From the NCBI GenBank assembly GCA_021850485.1, contig JAJZLY010000025.1:1-64000 (forward strand): 64,000 bases of DNA, written 5' to 3'. Source of the stretch: Bacillota bacterium (lineage in GTDB: Bacteria; Bacillota; Sulfobacillia; JAJZYS01; JAJZLH01). The notes beneath the pieces were generated by a model. That model was not told the origin of the DNA. It saw only the letters and a list, made by a program, of their open reading frames with translations, and did not search any database. The translations under genes and the position numbers were made by a program. The first letter of the stretch is position 1. Each line of letters opens with the position of its first letter. Positions 1 to 8,371 of this stretch are shown in pieces.

Positions 1-1
1 C

Positions 2-118
2 TTGCACACCAAGATCAAGCTGCTCAAACGCATCAGTTACGGCTTCACCAATCGGGACCGCTACCGCAAGAAGATGCTGCTCGCTTTCCTTCCCACCCTG
101 CCAACCCACAGTTATTGA
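2..118 (+). CDS. ISL3-family transposase, C-terminal fragment (partial)
   Basis: Reading from base 2 gives a 38-residue peptide ending in TGA. It contains HTKIKLLKRISYGF and a basic RDRYRKKM stretch, characteristic of the extreme C-terminus of ISL3 transposases (DDE superfamily). The N-terminal zinc/HTH region and the catalytic DDE residues lie outside the window. It is too short for the supplied ORF track. Whether the full gene is intact upstream cannot be judged. Confidence 0.7.
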   Translation: MHTKIKLLKRISYGFTNRDRYRKKMLLAFLPTLPTHSY

Positions 119-127
119 CACAGAGCC
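115..127. repeat. Terminal inverted repeat of the ISL3 element
   Basis: TTGACACAGAGCC lies directly over and after the transposase stop codon. Its complement GGCTCTGTGTCAA matches the ISL3-type terminal repeat. The element boundary is therefore placed at about base 127. Confidence 0.6.
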
Positions 128-136
128 AAAGAGGTC

Positions 137-163
137 TTGACCGATTGATCCGGGGCTGATAAC
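137..163 (+). promoter_or_regulatory. Candidate promoter for the arg operon
   Basis: TTGACC (5 of 6 matches to the -35 consensus) is followed 15 bases later by GATAAC (4 of 6 to -10). The spacer is short, so this is only a candidate. It lies immediately after the IS end and would start a leader of about 210 nt before argF. Transcription reading out of the IS is an alternative. Confidence 0.3.
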
Positions 164-234
164 GTCGCCCCTACGATGATGAGCATAGCGGTTGGATCGT
201 CCCTGTGCGCCATGGCCGCCTCAACCAGGAGGGC

Positions 235-333
235 CAGGGTGGAGCGCGCCCGGGCCATCCTCCGACTTAGCATCAGCTGAACTCGTTCGGCGATCAGGAG
301 GCCCGGGGCGACCGCCCCGGGCCTCCTTCCTTT
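235..333 (+). promoter_or_regulatory. argF leader attenuator, possibly T-box-like
   Basis: A perfect 15-bp inverted repeat (left arm 296-310, right arm 313-327) followed by a pyrimidine/T-rich run forms a terminator-like hairpin 50 bases before argF. An upstream segment, 249-263 (CCCGGGCCATCCTCC), nearly duplicates the right arm. Its CCCGGGCC (249-256) pairs perfectly with GGCCCGGG (300-307) of the left arm, so two exclusive structures exist. Directly before it, AGGGTGGAGCGCG (235-247) resembles the T-box core AGGGTGGNACCGCG with one base missing. I could not identify a specifier loop, so the attenuator is well supported but the T-box class is not. Confidence 0.45.
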
Positions 334-379
334 GCTGCCCAAGTTGGCAGGCGATCCGACGGAGACGAGGAGGTGCCCT

Positions 380-1294
380 ATGTTGTCCACCAAGACTCAT
401 CGCCACCTGTTATCCCTCGACGAGCTGACCGCCTCCGAGATCAGACAATTGCTGGCCACGGCCATCGCCTTGAAGGGACACAGGCTGCAGCTGGCCCAGG
501 GCCAGGTGCTCGGCTTGCTCTTCACCAAGCCCTCGACCCGCACCCGGGTGTCTTTCGAGGTGGCCATGGCGCAGCTCGGTGGCCAGTCGATGTTCTTGTC
601 CGCAGAGGCAATGCAACTGTCCAGAGGCGAGAGTCTGACCCACACAGCGCGCGTTCTCGGCCGCTACCTGAGCGTGATCGCCATGCGCACCCACGCCCAG
701 CAGGACGTCGACTTGGTCGCCGCCGAAAGTGGCATCCCGGTGATCAACGCCCTCACCGAACGCTTCCATCCGATGCAGGTGCTGGCTGACCTACTCACCG
801 TGCAATGCGCCAAGGGCCAGTTGGAAAGACTTACCTACGCCTACCTGGGCGACGGCAACAACATGGCCAACACCTGGGTGCTGGCTCAGGCGATCTTGGG
901 TCTGGAGTTGCGCGTCGCCACCCCGCCAGGCTTCGCACCGCACCCGGCTGTTCTGTCTCGGCCGCAGGTTGTCAGCCATCCGCCCCAGTTGTACACCGAC
1001 CCGCTGGCGGCCATCGACGGCGCGGACGTGGTGATCACCGACACCTGGGTCAGCATGGGCATGGAAGAAGAGGCAGACGAGCGTGCGCGGTTGTTCGCTC
1101 CCTATCAGGTGAACGCTGCGCTGATGTCCCATGCCGACTCAGACGCCATGTTCTTGCACTGTCTTCCGGCCCATGTCGGAGAAGAGGTCACCGAAGATGT
1201 GATCGAGGGACCCCACTCCGCTGTCTGGGAGGAGGCGGAAAATCGCCTGCATGTTCAAAAAGCTTGGCTGGCCACAGTACTAGGAGGTGCCTGA
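380..1294 (+). CDS. argF: Ornithine carbamoyltransferase
   Basis: Cytoplasmic enzyme joining carbamoyl phosphate to ornithine to give citrulline, the sixth step of arginine synthesis. The 304-residue product has the carbamoyl-phosphate loop STRTR near residue 50, the HPMQ motif near 130 and the ornithine-binding FLHCLPAH near 260, all in the expected order and at normal family length. The ATG at 380 is preceded by GAGGAGGT with 5-6 bases spacing; the ORF-track start at 332 is upstream of this site and lies in the leader hairpin region. argG follows after 3 bases, so argF-argG-argH form one operon that carries out ornithine to arginine. Catabolic use (arcB) is less likely given argG and argH. 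Confidence 0.95.
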   Translation: MLSTKTHRHLLSLDELTASEIRQLLATAIALKGHRLQLAQGQVLGLLFTKPSTRTRVSFEVAMAQLGGQSMFLSAEAMQLSRGESLTHTARVLGRYLSVIAMRTHAQQDVDLVAAESGIPVINALTERFHPMQVLADLLTVQCAKGQLERLTYAYLGDGNNMANTWVLAQAILGLELRVATPPGFAPHPAVLSRPQVVSHPPQLYTDPLAAIDGADVVITDTWVSMGMEEEADERARLFAPYQVNAALMSHADSDAMFLHCLPAHVGEEVTEDVIEGPHSAVWEEAENRLHVQKAWLATVLGGA

Positions 1295-1297
1295 TCG

Positions 1298-2500
1298 ATG
1301 CCAGAGATGGAAAAGACCGTAGTGTTGGCGTATTCCGGTGGCCTGGACACATCGGTGGCGATCCGTTGGCTGAAGGACACCTATGGCTACCAGGTGGTGG
1401 CACTCTCCTTGGATCTGGGTGAAACCACGGATGCTGCGACCCTGCGCACCAAGGCTTTGGCCATTGGCGCCAAGGCAGTGGTGATCGAAGACGCCAAGGC
1501 GGAATTCGCCGCTGAATTCTTAAAACCGGCGCTGTGGGCCAATGCGCTCTACCAGAAGGAATATCCACTGGCCACTGCTCTGGCCCGGCCGCTGATCGCC
1601 AAGCATCTGGTGGCCACCGCCCGCCAGTATGGTGCCCAGGCGGTGGCGCACGGTTGCACCGGCAAGGGCAACGACCAGGTCCGCTTCGACGTGGCGGTGG
1701 CCTCTTTGGCGCCGGACTTGGCGGTGGTGGCGCCGGTGCGGGAGTGGGCGTGGACCCGGGCCCAAGAGATCGCCTACGCTGAGGTGCACGGCATCCCGGT
1801 GCCGGCGACACTGGAGAACCCATACAGCGTTGATGCCAACTTGTGGGGCCGCTCGGTTGAAGGCGGCGTCTTGGAAGATCCTTGGGTTGAGCCACCGGCG
1901 GCCTGCTACGCCTGGACGACGGGGCCGGACGACTGGCCAGAAGCCGCTGAAGAGATCACCATCTCCTTTGCCGCTGGGGTGCCAGTTCAACTCAATGGCC
2001 AAACTATGACGCTTCACGCCCTGATCGCAGCGGTGGGGGAGCTGGCCGGACGGCACGGTGTCGGCCGGCTCGATCTGCTCGAAGATCGATTGGTCGGGAT
2101 CAAGAGCCGAGAGGTGTACGAGGCCCCGGCCGCGGTGACCCTGATCGCTGCCCACCGGGCGGCCGAGGCATTGACCTTGCCCAAAGACCTTTTGCAGCAC
2201 AAGGCTGGGATCGAAGACGTTCTGGCCCAGGCCGTCTACAACGGGCTGTGGTACAGTCCGTTGACCCGGGCCCTGTTGGCCTACCTGGAAGAGACCCAAA
2301 AGTCGGTCGAGGCTGAGGTCCGGCTGCGCCTGCATGCCGGCCAGGCGACCGTGATTGGCCGCCGCTCCGACTGTTCGCTGTATCGGTCAGATCTGGCCAC
2401 CTATGGTGAGGGCGATGCCTTTGACGCCACGGCCGCCGTGGGGTTCATCAAGATTTGGGGGCTGCCGATGAAGGCGGTGGCCACTGCCCATGGCCGGTAA
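1298..2500 (+). CDS. argG: Argininosuccinate synthase
   Basis: ATP-dependent condensation of citrulline and aspartate to argininosuccinate. The 400-residue protein opens with the PP-loop AYSGGLDTS (about residues 10-18), and carries CTGKGNDQVRFD near residue 118 and SVDANLWGRSVEGG near 180, signature blocks of ArgG. Length fits the 400-residue class. The ATG at 1298 follows the argF stop by three bases, with AGGAGGTGCC just before; a second in-frame ATG at 1307 is possible. The 3' end overlaps argH by 11 bases, indicating translational coupling within the arginine operon. Confidence 0.95.
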   Translation: MPEMEKTVVLAYSGGLDTSVAIRWLKDTYGYQVVALSLDLGETTDAATLRTKALAIGAKAVVIEDAKAEFAAEFLKPALWANALYQKEYPLATALARPLIAKHLVATARQYGAQAVAHGCTGKGNDQVRFDVAVASLAPDLAVVAPVREWAWTRAQEIAYAEVHGIPVPATLENPYSVDANLWGRSVEGGVLEDPWVEPPAACYAWTTGPDDWPEAAEEITISFAAGVPVQLNGQTMTLHALIAAVGELAGRHGVGRLDLLEDRLVGIKSREVYEAPAAVTLIAAHRAAEALTLPKDLLQHKAGIEDVLAQAVYNGLWYSPLTRALLAYLEETQKSVEAEVRLRLHAGQATVIGRRSDCSLYRSDLATYGEGDAFDATAAVGFIKIWGLPMKAVATAHGR

Positions 2501-3881
2501 GCTGTGGTCGGGCCGCCTGCCCGGCCAGTTGGACCCGGGGTTCGAGGCCTTCTCCTGTTCGCTGCCAGCTGACCTGCATCTGTTCGAACATGACCTGAAG
2601 GCGAGTATGGCCCACGTGCGGGCGCTGGGCCGGGCCCAGATGATCTCAGCTACAGACGCGCAGGCCCTGGAGGGGGCACTCCAAGATCTCCTGCAGGCCG
2701 GTGTTGACGCCTTCCCATGGACGGATCAGGACGAAGACCTGCACACGGCGATCGAGCGGGTGGTGGTGGAGCGGGTCGGCGAGGCGGGACTGCGCCTGCA
2801 CACAGGCCGCAGCCGCAACGACCAGGTGGCCACCGCCTCACACCTGTACGCCCATCAGGCTGGACAGGAATTAGCCGGTGAAGCCCTGGAATTCGCCCAG
2901 GCGGCCCTGACCCAGGCCCAGGCTGCTGGCGATCAGATCATCGTGGGCATGACCCACCTGCAGCCAGCGCAACCCGTTTTGCTCGCCCACCACCTATTGG
3001 CCTACGCCTGGATGGCGTCTCGGGATGCCGAGCGCTTTCTGACGGCAGCGGCCCGTTCTCGGCACTCCTCGCCCCTGGGGGCGGGTGCGCTGGCCGGCAC
3101 CGGCTTCGACCTAGATGTCGGTCAATGCGCCCTGGAGATGGGGTTTGCCGCTCCGTACGCCAACTCGATCGATGCCGTCTCCGACCGCGACTATCTAGCC
3201 GAGCTTACCTTCGCCTGCGCCCTCGCCACATCTCACCTGTCGCGGCTAGCGGAAGAACTGATCCTGTGGAGCCACCCCGCTTTTGGCCGGGTCCGGCTGG
3301 CAGATCAGTTTGTGACCGGCTCATCGATGATGCCGCAAAAGCGCAATCCGGACAGCGCCGAACTGGTCCGTGCCAAAAGTGGCAGCGTGATCGGCGATCT
3401 GGTCGGGGTGCTGTCTTTGCTCAAGGGATTGCCGCTGGCCTATATGCGCGACCTGCAAGAAGATAAGCCGCCCTTATACCATGCCGTGGAGACCACAAAG
3501 AACTCGCTGCGGATCATGACCGGCGCCCTTCAGACCGCCACCTTCATGCCCGCTGCACCGGCATATGGCGATCTCAGCCTGGCCACCGAACTGGCCGATC
3601 ACCTGGTCCGAGCTGGCATGCCCTTTCGCCAGGCGCACGCCATTGTCGGCCAGCTCAGTGCCACCGCCGAGGAGTTGGGCGGAAATTTCAGCCGGCTGAC
3701 CCGGGCCGAATTCAGCCAGGCCAGCTCGCTGTTCGGTGAGCACCTGGAGGTGGTGCTGGACCCCAAGCAGGCAATCGCCCGCCATCACAGCGTCGGCGGC
3801 AGCGCGCCCCAGGCGGTACGAGCGCAGATCGAGCGACTCGAATCCGTGCTCCAGAGCCTGCGCCAAGCGCTCGTCAGTTGA
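2490..3881 (+). CDS. argH: Argininosuccinate lyase
   Basis: Cleaves argininosuccinate to arginine and fumarate, the last step of the pathway. The 463-residue protein belongs to the fumarase/aspartase superfamily: the flexible signature loop GSSMMPQKRNPD is present near residue 280, along with TGRSRNDQVAT near residue 107 and the HLQPAQP block near 155. Length is normal. The ATG at 2490 lies inside the end of argG, so translation is probably coupled. Transcription of the arginine operon may end or overlap with the promoter candidate of rpsB located over its stop codon. Confidence 0.95.
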   Translation: MAGKLWSGRLPGQLDPGFEAFSCSLPADLHLFEHDLKASMAHVRALGRAQMISATDAQALEGALQDLLQAGVDAFPWTDQDEDLHTAIERVVVERVGEAGLRLHTGRSRNDQVATASHLYAHQAGQELAGEALEFAQAALTQAQAAGDQIIVGMTHLQPAQPVLLAHHLLAYAWMASRDAERFLTAAARSRHSSPLGAGALAGTGFDLDVGQCALEMGFAAPYANSIDAVSDRDYLAELTFACALATSHLSRLAEELILWSHPAFGRVRLADQFVTGSSMMPQKRNPDSAELVRAKSGSVIGDLVGVLSLLKGLPLAYMRDLQEDKPPLYHAVETTKNSLRIMTGALQTATFMPAAPAYGDLSLATELADHLVRAGMPFRQAHAIVGQLSATAEELGGNFSRLTRAEFSQASSLFGEHLEVVLDPKQAIARHHSVGGSAPQAVRAQIERLESVLQSLRQALVS

Positions 3882-3907
3882 GGGCACGACTGGTCGTGTG
3901 GTAGACT
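3878..3907 (+). promoter_or_regulatory. Candidate promoter for rpsB-tsf
   Basis: TTGAGG overlaps the argH stop region, followed after 18 bases by TAGACT. Both boxes keep the key bases of the sigma-A consensus. The 106-nt leader that would result ends in a strong GAGGAGGG ribosome site before rpsB. It could host S2 autoregulation, which is known for rpsB in other bacteria, but I see no specific structure. Confidence 0.4.
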
Positions 3908-4013
3908 CAGCACGAACCAATTCGCACGCTGGCTAAGGCACCCGGACGGTGGCCGTCAGGCTCCCGGGAACCAATGCGGTCGGCGGAGGTAAAACCGAGG
4001 AGGGATTCGGCGC

Positions 4014-4865
4014 GTGAGTTACATTTCCATGAAGCAGCTCCTAGAGGCGGGCGTGCACTTCGGCCACCAAACCAGACGGTGGAATCCGAAGATGCGCCCG
4101 TACATTTTTTCCGAGCGAAACGGCATCTACATCATCGATCTGCAGCAGACCGTGCGGATGGCAGAGGACGCCTACACCTACGTCCGGGACGCCGCCATGG
4201 GCGGTGGCCGGGTGCTGTTTGTCGGCACCAAGAAGCAGGCCCAGGAATCGATCCGCGAAGAGGCGATCCGCTGCGGCGAGTTCTTTGTGAACCAGCGCTG
4301 GCTGGGCGGCACCTTGACCAACTTCCAGACCATCCGCAAGCGGATCCAGCGGCTGATCGAGCTGGAAGAGATGGAGGCAACGGGCAAACTCGCCCGCCTC
4401 ACCAAGCGCGAGGTCAGCCGGCTGGCCGGTGAACAAGAGCGGCTGGAGAAGTTCCTGGGCGGCATCAAGGGGATGAGCAAACTTCCCCAGCTGCTGTTCG
4501 TGGTCGACCCCCGCAAGGAACACATCGCCGTGACCGAAGCCCGAGCCCTGGGCATCCCGATCGTGGCCATCGTCGACACCAACTGCGACCCGGACGAGAT
4601 CGACTTCATCATTCCTGGCAACGACGATGCCATTCGCTCGGTGCGGTTGATCGCCTCCAAGATGGCCGAGGCGATTTTGGAGGGCAAGCAGGGCGTGCAG
4701 GTGAGCGACGACGACCAAGAGGGCCAGGTGTGGACGGCCGAGACTGCGGAAGTAGACAACGAGGGCAGCGAGGACGCACCTGAAGAGGATGCTGATGTGG
4801 AGCCAGACAAGCCTGAGAGCTCGGACATCACGGCCGAGTTGTTTGGAGTCGAGGAGGAAGCCTAA
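4014..4865 (+). CDS. rpsB: 30S ribosomal protein S2
   Basis: Structural protein of the small subunit. The 283-residue product starts with [18 protein letters not shown] and contains the [10 protein letters not shown] and [11 protein letters not shown] blocks that define S2. The body is standard. After about residue 228 there is a roughly 55-residue highly acidic tail (many D and E), longer than in B. subtilis S2. The start is GTG at 4014 because GAGGAGGG lies 9 bases upstream; the internal ATG at 4029 would remove conserved residues. tsf follows one base after the stop, the classical rpsB-tsf pair. Confidence 0.95.
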   Translation: MSYISMKQLLEAGVHFGHQTRRWNPKMRPYIFSERNGIYIIDLQQTVRMAEDAYTYVRDAAMGGGRVLFVGTKKQAQESIREEAIRCGEFFVNQRWLGGTLTNFQTIRKRIQRLIELEEMEATGKLARLTKREVSRLAGEQERLEKFLGGIKGMSKLPQLLFVVDPRKEHIAVTEARALGIPIVAIVDTNCDPDEIDFIIPGNDDAIRSVRLIASKMAEAILEGKQGVQVSDDDQEGQVWTAETAEVDNEGSEDAPEEDADVEPDKPESSDITAELFGVEEEA

Positions 4866-4866
4866 G

Positions 4867-5493
4867 ATGGCGACGATTAGCGCCGACGTCGTGCGCCAGC
4901 TCAGAGAGCGGACCGGCGCCGGCATGATGGATTGCAAACGGGCGTTGGAACACGCTGCAGGTGATATGGAGGCGGCGGCGGATTTCCTGCGCAAGCAGGG
5001 CCTGGCGACCGCGGCCAAAAAGGCAGGCCGGGTGGCGGCTCAGGGTGTGGTCGAGGCGTACGTCCACGCCGGAGGCAGAATCGGCGTCCTGATTGAGGTC
5101 AACTGCGAGACGGACTTTGTCGCCAACACCGATGACTTTCGTCAGCTGTGTCACGATTTGGCCCTGCAGGTGGCTGCGTCCAGCCCGGCCTATGTGTCTC
5201 GGGAGCACGTGCCGCCAGAGGTGGCGGCCAAGGAAGCCGACATCCTGCGCGCCCAAGCCGAGCAGAGCGGCAAGCCTGCGCCAGTGATCGAGAAGATGGT
5301 AGAAGGACGTATCGCCAAGTTCTACGAAGAGGTCTGCCTATTGGAACAGCCCTTCATCCGCAGCCCGGAGATGACCGTCGGCACCCGGGTGGCCGAGACT
5401 GTGGCCAAGACCGGAGAGAACATTCAGATTCGCCGTTTTTCTCGCTTTGAGGTGGCCGAGGGACTGGAAGGCGCTGCGTCGACCCAAGGGTAA
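4867..5493 (+). CDS. tsf: Elongation factor Ts
   Basis: Nucleotide exchange factor that regenerates EF-Tu-GTP. The 208-residue protein contains the N-terminal UBA-like domain with RTGAGMMDCKRAL (residues 14-26) and the core block EVNCETDFVANTD near residue 78. At about 208 residues it is the short type that lacks the second half of the core domain, as in Thermus, rather than the roughly 290-residue B. subtilis form. The ORF track begins at 4789 inside rpsB; the ATG at 4867, right after the rpsB stop and with GAGGAGGAAG upstream, is the true start. Confidence 0.95.
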   Translation: MATISADVVRQLRERTGAGMMDCKRALEHAAGDMEAAADFLRKQGLATAAKKAGRVAAQGVVEAYVHAGGRIGVLIEVNCETDFVANTDDFRQLCHDLALQVAASSPAYVSREHVPPEVAAKEADILRAQAEQSGKPAPVIEKMVEGRIAKFYEEVCLLEQPFIRSPEMTVGTRVAETVAKTGENIQIRRFSRFEVAEGLEGAASTQG

Positions 5494-5536
5494 TTTCACG
5501 GTCGGGCAGGCGTAGCCGTCCGGGAAGGAGGCTCCA

Positions 5537-6280
5537 ATGGCAGACCAGCCCGCTTATCGGCGGATTGTGCTCAAGCTGTCCGGAGAGGCCCTGGCCGGAG
5601 GGCGCGGCTTCGGCATCGACCCGCAGACGGTCCGGTCGCTGGCCCAACAGGTGGCCACCGTGATCGCCCGCGGCGTCCAGGTCGGTGTGGTGGTCGGTGG
5701 CGGCAACTTCTGGCGGGGCACCGATGCCCAGGCTTCGGACATGGACAGGGCCAACGCCGATTACATGGGCATGCTGGCCACCGTGATCAATGCCCTTGCC
5801 TTGCAAGACGCCCTGGAGCACCAGGGCGTCGCCTGTCGAGTCCAAACCGCCATCGAGATGCGCTCAGTGGCCGAACCCTACATCCGGCGGCGGGCGATGC
5901 GGCATATGGAAAAAGGTCGGGTGGTGGTGTTCGCCGCCGGCAATGGCAACCCGTACTTTTCGACGGACACGACCGCCGCACTGCGGGCAGCAGAGATCGA
6001 GGCCGATGTGATGCTCAAGGCCACCCGGGAGGATGGCGTCTTCGACGCCGACCCGCGCACGCACCCCGAGGCTCGCAAGTTCACCACCATTGGCTACTTG
6101 GAAGTGTTGCAGCGGGGGCTCAAGGTGATGGACACCACCGCCATCTCCTTGTGCATGGACAACCAGATCCCGATCGTCGTGTTCAACGTGGAGACGGTCG
6201 GCAACATTCTCAGGGCCGTAATGGGCGAGCCGATTGGGACCGTTGTCGGCGGCGCACAAGAGGAGGGGGCCGGGCGATGA
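5537..6280 (+). CDS. pyrH: UMP kinase
   Basis: Phosphorylates UMP to UDP in pyrimidine nucleotide synthesis; bacterial hexameric amino-acid-kinase type. The 247-residue protein shows [14 protein letters not shown] at the N-terminus, the GGGNFWRG loop near residue 55, the [20 protein letters not shown] block near 73, and [12 protein letters not shown] near 160. The ATG follows AAGGAGG with 7 bases spacing. It overlaps the frr start by four bases (ATGA). The order rpsB-tsf-pyrH-frr is conserved across bacteria. Confidence 0.95.
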   Translation: MADQPAYRRIVLKLSGEALAGGRGFGIDPQTVRSLAQQVATVIARGVQVGVVVGGGNFWRGTDAQASDMDRANADYMGMLATVINALALQDALEHQGVACRVQTAIEMRSVAEPYIRRRAMRHMEKGRVVVFAAGNGNPYFSTDTTAALRAAEIEADVMLKATREDGVFDADPRTHPEARKFTTIGYLEVLQRGLKVMDTTAISLCMDNQIPIVVFNVETVGNILRAVMGEPIGTVVGGAQEEGAGR

Positions 6281-6831
6281 ATCCGATTTTGGCTGACATC
6301 GACAGCCGGATGGCCAAGTCGGTCGAGGTGACTCGCCACGAGATGTCTGGCGTCCGGGCTGGGCGGGCCTCTCCTGCCCTCTTGGAGCGGATCATGGTCG
6401 ACTACTATGGCAGTGCGATGCCACTGAACCAGGTGGCACAGATTCAGGTACCGGAGGCCAGGCTGCTCTTGATCCAGCCCTGGGACAAGAGCATTCTGCC
6501 TGAGGTCGAGCGGGCCTTGATGAAGTCGGATCTCGGCCTGACCCCGAACAACGACGGAGCGGTGATTCGCCTGCAGATCCCGCCGTTGACCGAAGAACGG
6601 CGCCGGGATCTGGTCAAGGTGGTCCACAAGAAGGCCGAAGAAGAGCGTGTGGCAATCCGCAATCTGCGCCGGGAGGCCATGGAACGGATCGGAAAGGAAC
6701 AAAAAGACGGCCGGCTGTCTGAGGATGAAGCATCTCGGCTGGAGACCGAGGTGCAGAAGCTGACCGACCACCACGTCGCTGAGGTGGACGCGCTCTTGCA
6801 GACCAAAGAACGCGACATCATGGAGGTCTAG
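6277..6831 (+). CDS. frr: Ribosome recycling factor
   Basis: Splits post-termination ribosomes together with EF-G. The 184-residue product matches the normal 185-residue length and shows the block [19 protein letters not shown] (residues 24-42), the [13 protein letters not shown] hinge block, and the C-terminal long helices rich in charged residues. The ORF track extends it upstream to 6151, but the ATG at 6277 overlapping the pyrH stop, with AGGAGGGGGC upstream, is right. uppS follows five bases later. Confidence 0.95.
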   Translation: MNPILADIDSRMAKSVEVTRHEMSGVRAGRASPALLERIMVDYYGSAMPLNQVAQIQVPEARLLLIQPWDKSILPEVERALMKSDLGLTPNNDGAVIRLQIPPLTEERRRDLVKVVHKKAEEERVAIRNLRREAMERIGKEQKDGRLSEDEASRLETEVQKLTDHHVAEVDALLQTKERDIMEV

Positions 6832-6836
6832 GTCGG

Positions 6837-7583
6837 GTGTCTGTCCCGCTCAGCGGGGAGCGGTCGCCGATCGCCCAGCATGTCGCCATCATCATGGACG
6901 GCAACGGCAGATGGGCAAAACGCCAGGGGCTGCCCCGAGCGGAAGGGCATCGGCGCGGCGTGCTCGCCCTCAAGGACATTGTGAAGGCCGCAAAGCCCCG
7001 CCAGATCAAGTATCTGACCGTCTACGCCTTCTCCACCGAAAATTGGCGGCGCCCTCAGGCCGAGATTGATGTGCTGATGGATCTGCTGGTGGAGTTTTTG
7101 GACTCAGAGATCGCCGAATTGCGATCTCAGGGAGTGAGACTGAGCGCCATCGGTCATCTGGAGGAGCTCCCTGAGCGCTGTCAGCAGAAGCTGGCGGAAG
7201 GGATGGCCGCCACCCGCCAGGGTCACGATCTGAGCCTCACTCTGGCCCTCAACTATGGCTCTCGCCGCGAGATCGTGGACGCGGCCCGCCAGCTGGCTGA
7301 GGCGGCGCAGCGAGGTGAGATTCAGCCGGCGGAGATCTCGGACGCCTTGTTCTCGGCCCATCTGAGCACCAAAGACCTGCCGGACCCGGACTTGATCATC
7401 CGCCCCTCAGGAGAATGGCGGCTGTCCAACTTTTTGCTCTGGCAGGCGGCGTACGCTGAGATCTATTCGACCGAGGTGCTGTGGCCGGACTTTGATGCCG
7501 CCCAGTTGGATCTGGCACTGGCCGCTTTTGCTCGCCGGGAGCGCCGGTACGGCGCGGTCAGCTCACGGGATGGCGGCTCGTGA
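6837..7583 (+). CDS. uppS: Undecaprenyl diphosphate synthase
   Basis: Cis-prenyltransferase that makes the C55 lipid carrier precursor for peptidoglycan. The 248-residue protein has the substrate loop HVAIIMDGNGRWAK (residues 15-28) with the catalytic Asp, YAFSTENWRRP near 65, and the C-terminal LPDPDLIIRPSGEWRLSNFL containing the second conserved block. The start is GTG at 6837; the ribosome site GGAGG sits about 10 bases upstream over the frr stop. Its last codons overlap cdsA by four bases. Confidence 0.94.
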   Translation: MSVPLSGERSPIAQHVAIIMDGNGRWAKRQGLPRAEGHRRGVLALKDIVKAAKPRQIKYLTVYAFSTENWRRPQAEIDVLMDLLVEFLDSEIAELRSQGVRLSAIGHLEELPERCQQKLAEGMAATRQGHDLSLTLALNYGSRREIVDAARQLAEAAQRGEIQPAEISDALFSAHLSTKDLPDPDLIIRPSGEWRLSNFLLWQAAYAEIYSTEVLWPDFDAAQLDLALAAFARRERRYGAVSSRDGGS

Positions 7584-8371
7584 ACGGGCTCGGCCAGCGG
7601 ACCCTGTCTCTGGTAATCGCCTTGCCCGTGATCATCGTCGCCGATCTGGTCAGCCCGTGGGCTCTCCTTGTTGTCATTTTGGGCTTTTACGTGATGGGTG
7701 CTCGGGAGATTCATGCCCTTGTGCGAGGTCTGGATGCGCGACCACAGTGGCTGATCAGCATCTTGGGCGGCGCCTTTTTGTTGATCGGGGTGCTCGGTGG
7801 AGTCAACGCATTCTTACCGATGACCATGGTGCTGCTGCTGGTGGCAGCGGCCTTGATCATGGTGACCGGCGAGACGGTGGGGGCGTCGCTGGGGTTTTTT
7901 CTCACCCTGTGGCTAGCCTGGCCCTTGGGTCTGGTGCTGGCCTTGCGGCTGGATAGTGTGGCGGTTAGCCTAGGCACCTTCGCCCTGATCTGGAGCGGCG
8001 ACATCGTGGCCTACCTGGTGGGCTCGGCCTTCGGCCGCCGCCGGATGGTGCCGCGCGTCTCGCCGGCCAAGACCTGGGAAGGCAGCGTTGCCGGGCTGAT
8101 GGCGTCAATCGCAGTCGGTGCCCTGGTCGCACCTTGGTTCGCCATATCCACCATCGCCGGGCTGGCGTTAGGATTGGTCACTGGCGTCTTGGCCCAGATG
8201 GGCGACCTATTTGAATCCTCGCTAAAGCGCCGGGCCAATCTGAAGGACTCCGGCACCTTTTTGCCCGGCCACGGCGGCATGCTCGATCGCATCGACTCGT
8301 TGCTGTTTGGAGTGGTCGCGGTCTTCTACTTCTTGCAGCTTCACATCCAGTCCCGGATTCCGGGTCACTGA
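7580..8371 (+). CDS. cdsA: Phosphatidate cytidylyltransferase
   Basis: Integral membrane enzyme converting phosphatidic acid and CTP to CDP-diacylglycerol for phospholipid synthesis. The 263-residue protein has about seven hydrophobic segments and ends with the family signature: SSLKRRANLKD then PGHGGMLDRIDSLLF (residues about 212-240). The start is GTG at 7580, overlapping the uppS stop (GTGA). It shares a TGATG junction with dxr, so uppS-cdsA-dxr-rseP are translated as a coupled string. Confidence 0.93.
   Translation: MNGLGQRTLSLVIALPVIIVADLVSPWALLVVILGFYVMGAREIHALVRGLDARPQWLISILGGAFLLIGVLGGVNAFLPMTMVLLLVAAALIMVTGETVGASLGFFLTLWLAWPLGLVLALRLDSVAVSLGTFALIWSGDIVAYLVGSAFGRRRMVPRVSPAKTWEGSVAGLMASIAVGALVAPWFAISTIAGLALGLVTGVLAQMGDLFESSLKRRANLKDSGTFLPGHGGMLDRIDSLLFGVVAVFYFLQLHIQSRIPGH

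Larger units (their letters stand above)
1..127 (+). mobile_element. Right end of an ISL3-family insertion sequence
   Basis: The window opens inside an insertion sequence. It holds the last codons of an ISL3-type transposase followed at once by a terminal repeat that reads GGCTCTGTGTCAA on the complementary strand, the usual ISL3 end sequence. Only the transposase-distal end is visible, so neither the other repeat nor the 8-bp target duplication typical of the family can be checked. The element ends about 250 bases upstream of argF. Family assignment rests on a short C-terminal peptide plus the repeat, which support each other. Confidence 0.7.

Noticed and set aside
4041-5018. Long minus-strand ORF of 325 residues opposite rpsB and tsf
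   Set aside because: It is a shadow of two well-supported genes, has no ribosome site and no recognisable motif. The same applies to other long minus-strand ORFs such as 15185-16021, 47849-48910 and 59592-60563.
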